Origin: Rotaria macrura
Lineage: Eukaryota; Rotifera; Eurotatoria; Philodinida; Philodinidae
Assembly: GCA_900239685.1 (NCBI GenBank)
Contig: OENT01000363.1
Location: 1 to 64,000 of the forward strand
Direction: 5' to 3'
Length of the DNA stretch: 64,000 nt
The notes under the pieces are model-generated. The model was given only the letters and a program-made list of their open reading frames with translations, made no database searches and was not told the origin of the DNA. Positions 61,619 to 64,000 of this stretch are shown here, piece after piece. Each line of letters opens with the position of its first letter. The first letter of the stretch is position 1. Made by a program: the position numbers and the translations under genes.

Positions 61619-63206
61619 TTAAGATGCTACAGATGGTTGATAAATACGAACGAGACGATCGAGTTCACTGGCCTGAAACACATCAATATGATTGTATTAA
61701 GTTTGATAAAAATTGCATATATACTTTATTAGCTAAATCTCGAACATATGGATGATTCGCATGCGAATCTTTCATTTGAGATATATAACGGTTTGAAACT
61801 TCGATTGGTTTAGCTGTCATTTGAGAAAGTACGATTAAATTAATTAATGTTTGAGGATCGTTGCTATCCTAAAAATTACAAACATAAGACATATCAATCA
61901 AAGAAGAATACTCGCTATGATTCACCAATCGAACTAATATTTTCAGTCGTTTACATACTCATGTATGTAATGTATTTCAATCTGATTGAACTATATTTAG
62001 TGTTTTTAAAAAAAAACAATTTCTGGCGTTTTTCATATAAGTATTTGACGTGCATAACAAAGGTTATTTATCTACTAGTGTGTCGTTGTGGTCTGTTCAT
62101 AGGGTTAAATATGAGTTCGATTAGTAAGTAATCTTCTATCCTAAGAATATGAATTTTACTCGATCAAGTGCTTCTTGAAGTACTGTTTGAGCATCTTCAT
62201 ATTTTCCTTGTGCTATATAACAAACAGCTTGTCCATTTAAAAGAAGTGGTGTAACAGTATGTTTATCAGATAATTCTTGAAATATATAATAAGCTTCTTG
62301 TATTTTTTCTGAACCCTAATAAATCATATGAATAAATAATTCGAGAAGAGAAAATTAAAAATGATTTTTATAACATACTATTGCAATGTTGACCCATGCT
62401 GTTGATAATTGAGTTAAAACAGAATCTTCATCCATATCTGTCATTCGTTTTAATTCTTTTCTAGATAGAACAAGAACATTTTTATATTTCTGAAAAGAAA
62501 TATCAATATAAAATTCATCAACATACTTCGCTAGATCAAGTCGATCCATTTTTAATAAAGCTTGAATTGTTAATGCACAACTAAAATTAACAATATATAC
62601 ATGTATTAATAAAAAGTAATATTCGAATGATTACCATTCCAATAAATCAGCATTATGTAAAACTTTCAGAGCTGTTTCATAGTTCTAAATACATACAATG
62701 AATTCAGTAAAACAAACGATAATTCAATCATCAATTACTTCACTATGATAATACATATAAGCAGTCATAAGTAAACAAAATGAATTTTTAACGTTTCCAC
62801 CCATTTTATTATCAAGATCTCGTAGAATGTTATCACTAAATGAGAATATCTAAATGTTATAGTCTGGTTTCGAATTTCAAAAATTCTACCGTTTTGAGTC
62901 ATTTGCAAGGAAATCAGCTAATAATCGAACGGCAATTAATTCTTCTTGAGATGATGAAGGACGAATTTCATCTAGTACAACACCATACTTTTTCTGAGCG
63001 ACATATGAACGATACATGAATAAATCTTTTTCAGTTTGTAAATTTTGTGGAACCTGAAATAATCATGTGTTGACATTGAATCTTTCTTACGTAAAATAAC
63101 AAACTTTTAATTTGGTTGCCTCGTTAATAGCCTGCTGATAGTTGCCTGTGTAAAAATTTGTTCGAATTTCAAACAATTCATCTGGTTCACGATCTTCACG
63201 TGGCAT
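61619..63206 (-). CDS. COPE: Coatomer subunit epsilon
   Basis: Nine exons join in phase to 300 residues (human about 308): 63206-63105, 63053-62890, 62835-62739, 62684-62635, 62580-62527, 62460-62379, 62315-62160, 61868-61725, 61672-61619. Epsilon-COP is the TPR-repeat subunit that stabilises alpha-COP in the COPI coat, which carries vesicles within the Golgi and back to the ER. Family landmarks are [16 protein letters not shown] at the N-terminus, [11 protein letters not shown], the helical repeat [33 protein letters not shown] and a C-terminal L-S-Q-M-T-A-K-P segment. Introns are 44 to 291 bp. In exon 5 the donor GTATGT was taken because it alone joins L-A-K to K-E-L-K-R-M. The short C-terminal exon ends Q-P-S-V-A-S. 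Confidence 0.95.
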
Positions 63207-64000
63207 GGTTAATGATATTATTTATAATATTTTGTTGATGATAGAATGAGACTCGAGATATATAATTGAAAATGAATACGATACAAGAACGAGCGAACAC
63301 GTTTTAATCATTGATCATTGAGTATTCGTTGAACCATTCATATACTGCTCATCATCGGAAAATTAATTAATATCAATCACACAATCAATAAAATTGTTTC
63401 TCTACGAAATATTAGAAGTTTAAATCTATAGTTTTCAAAATCTTGTAATAGAGGTCACTAGTACATAGTTTATTGTGACATTCTATTCTTATTCATCTAT
63501 GATGAAATCGATCTTCATGCATGAACATTTCATCGGCAAAATATTTCCAGAAAATGCGACGAGAATCTTACATAGATCCAAGTAAGATATAATAATTCGA
63601 TGTCGTAATGTTTTCTCAAGATTACATGGGTCACGTCACTATAACAGCTCATCACAGAGTTTAAAAAAAATTATTTGTGCGCAATTATTCTGCATGTTGG
63701 CATGTTTTTTGTGTTCCGAGAGGATGTCAAGGTGTCTGGGAGAACTGACATTTTCTCTGAAGTATAATTTTAAGAGGATCGAAACTTGAATATTTTAAAG
63801 AGCTCTCACAAATTTACGCTGTAATTACAAAAGAATTCATCTTATATACGTATGAAACTTACAATTGAAACTATGGATTCTGCGTGTTTTGCATTTTTAA
63901 TATACTTCCTTAAGCAAAATCAATGTTGTTTACTACCTTGATACATCTCGAAACAAAATCAAATGCGTATTCAAAAAGTCATGCATTTAAAGTAATAATG
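63207..64000. other. COPE 5' flank
   Basis: Presumed COPE promoter region followed by AT-rich DNA. No gene seen to the window edge. Confidence 0.45.

Noticed and set aside
1-64000. CRISPR arrays, bacterial operons, prophage or horizontally acquired bacterial genes
   Set aside because: No regularly spaced repeats, no Shine-Dalgarno-led gene clusters, and every recognised gene is a typical animal gene, mostly with introns.

Overview
This 64 kb window is animal nuclear DNA. It is AT-rich, its genes are interrupted by GT-AG introns (many only about 45-75 bp), and it carries metazoan genes: CCT8, UBR7, PRMT7, PEX10, OSGEP and COPE orthologues, a secretin-fold adhesion GPCR and a long C2H2 zinc-finger protein. 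The compact introns, AT-richness and dense small DNA transposons would suit a bdelloid rotifer such as Rotaria or Adineta. That assignment is an inference and rests on no marker gene. I see no prokaryotic operon, CRISPR array, tRNA or rRNA gene.

Layout. 0-10 kb holds no complete gene: a decayed hAT transposase, a lone 28-residue leucine-rich-repeat exon and several palindromic or GTAC-rich repeats. 10-11 kb (minus) encodes a small secreted protein with an agrin NtA/NTR-like domain, a Thr-rich stalk and a hydrophobic tail like a GPI signal. 11-16.7 kb appears non-coding. 16.7-19.3 kb (plus) is CCT8, 20.5-21.4 kb a mariner-type inverted-repeat element, and 21.7-23.7 kb (plus) UBR7 in ten exons. 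26.4-34.5 kb (plus) can be spliced in frame into one 1095-residue adhesion GPCR with two GAIN/GPS modules, a Thr-rich minisatellite linker and one 7TM domain. Its first intron contains a hAT-type element with a perfect 8-bp target duplication. 37.1-45.7 kb (minus) is a zinc-finger gene of about 15 exons and about 14 fingers. 45.7-50.9 kb is non-coding, with a nearly perfect 266-bp inverted repeat abutting a 100-N assembly gap and a TTAA-flanked poly-C/G element. 50.9-63.2 kb (all minus) holds PRMT7, PEX10, OSGEP and COPE, separated by further elements.

The identified genes serve separate housekeeping roles: protein folding (CCT8), chromatin or ubiquitin signalling (UBR7), arginine methylation (PRMT7), peroxisome import (PEX10), tRNA t6A synthesis (OSGEP) and COPI transport (COPE). 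They are neighbours, not a pathway. The more unusual content is the tandem-GPS receptor, the NtA-like surface protein and a varied set of non-autonomous DNA elements, several with readable target-site duplications (TA, TTAA, 8 bp). I found no clearly new multi-gene system. All exon joins were made by hand from splice sites and reading phase.
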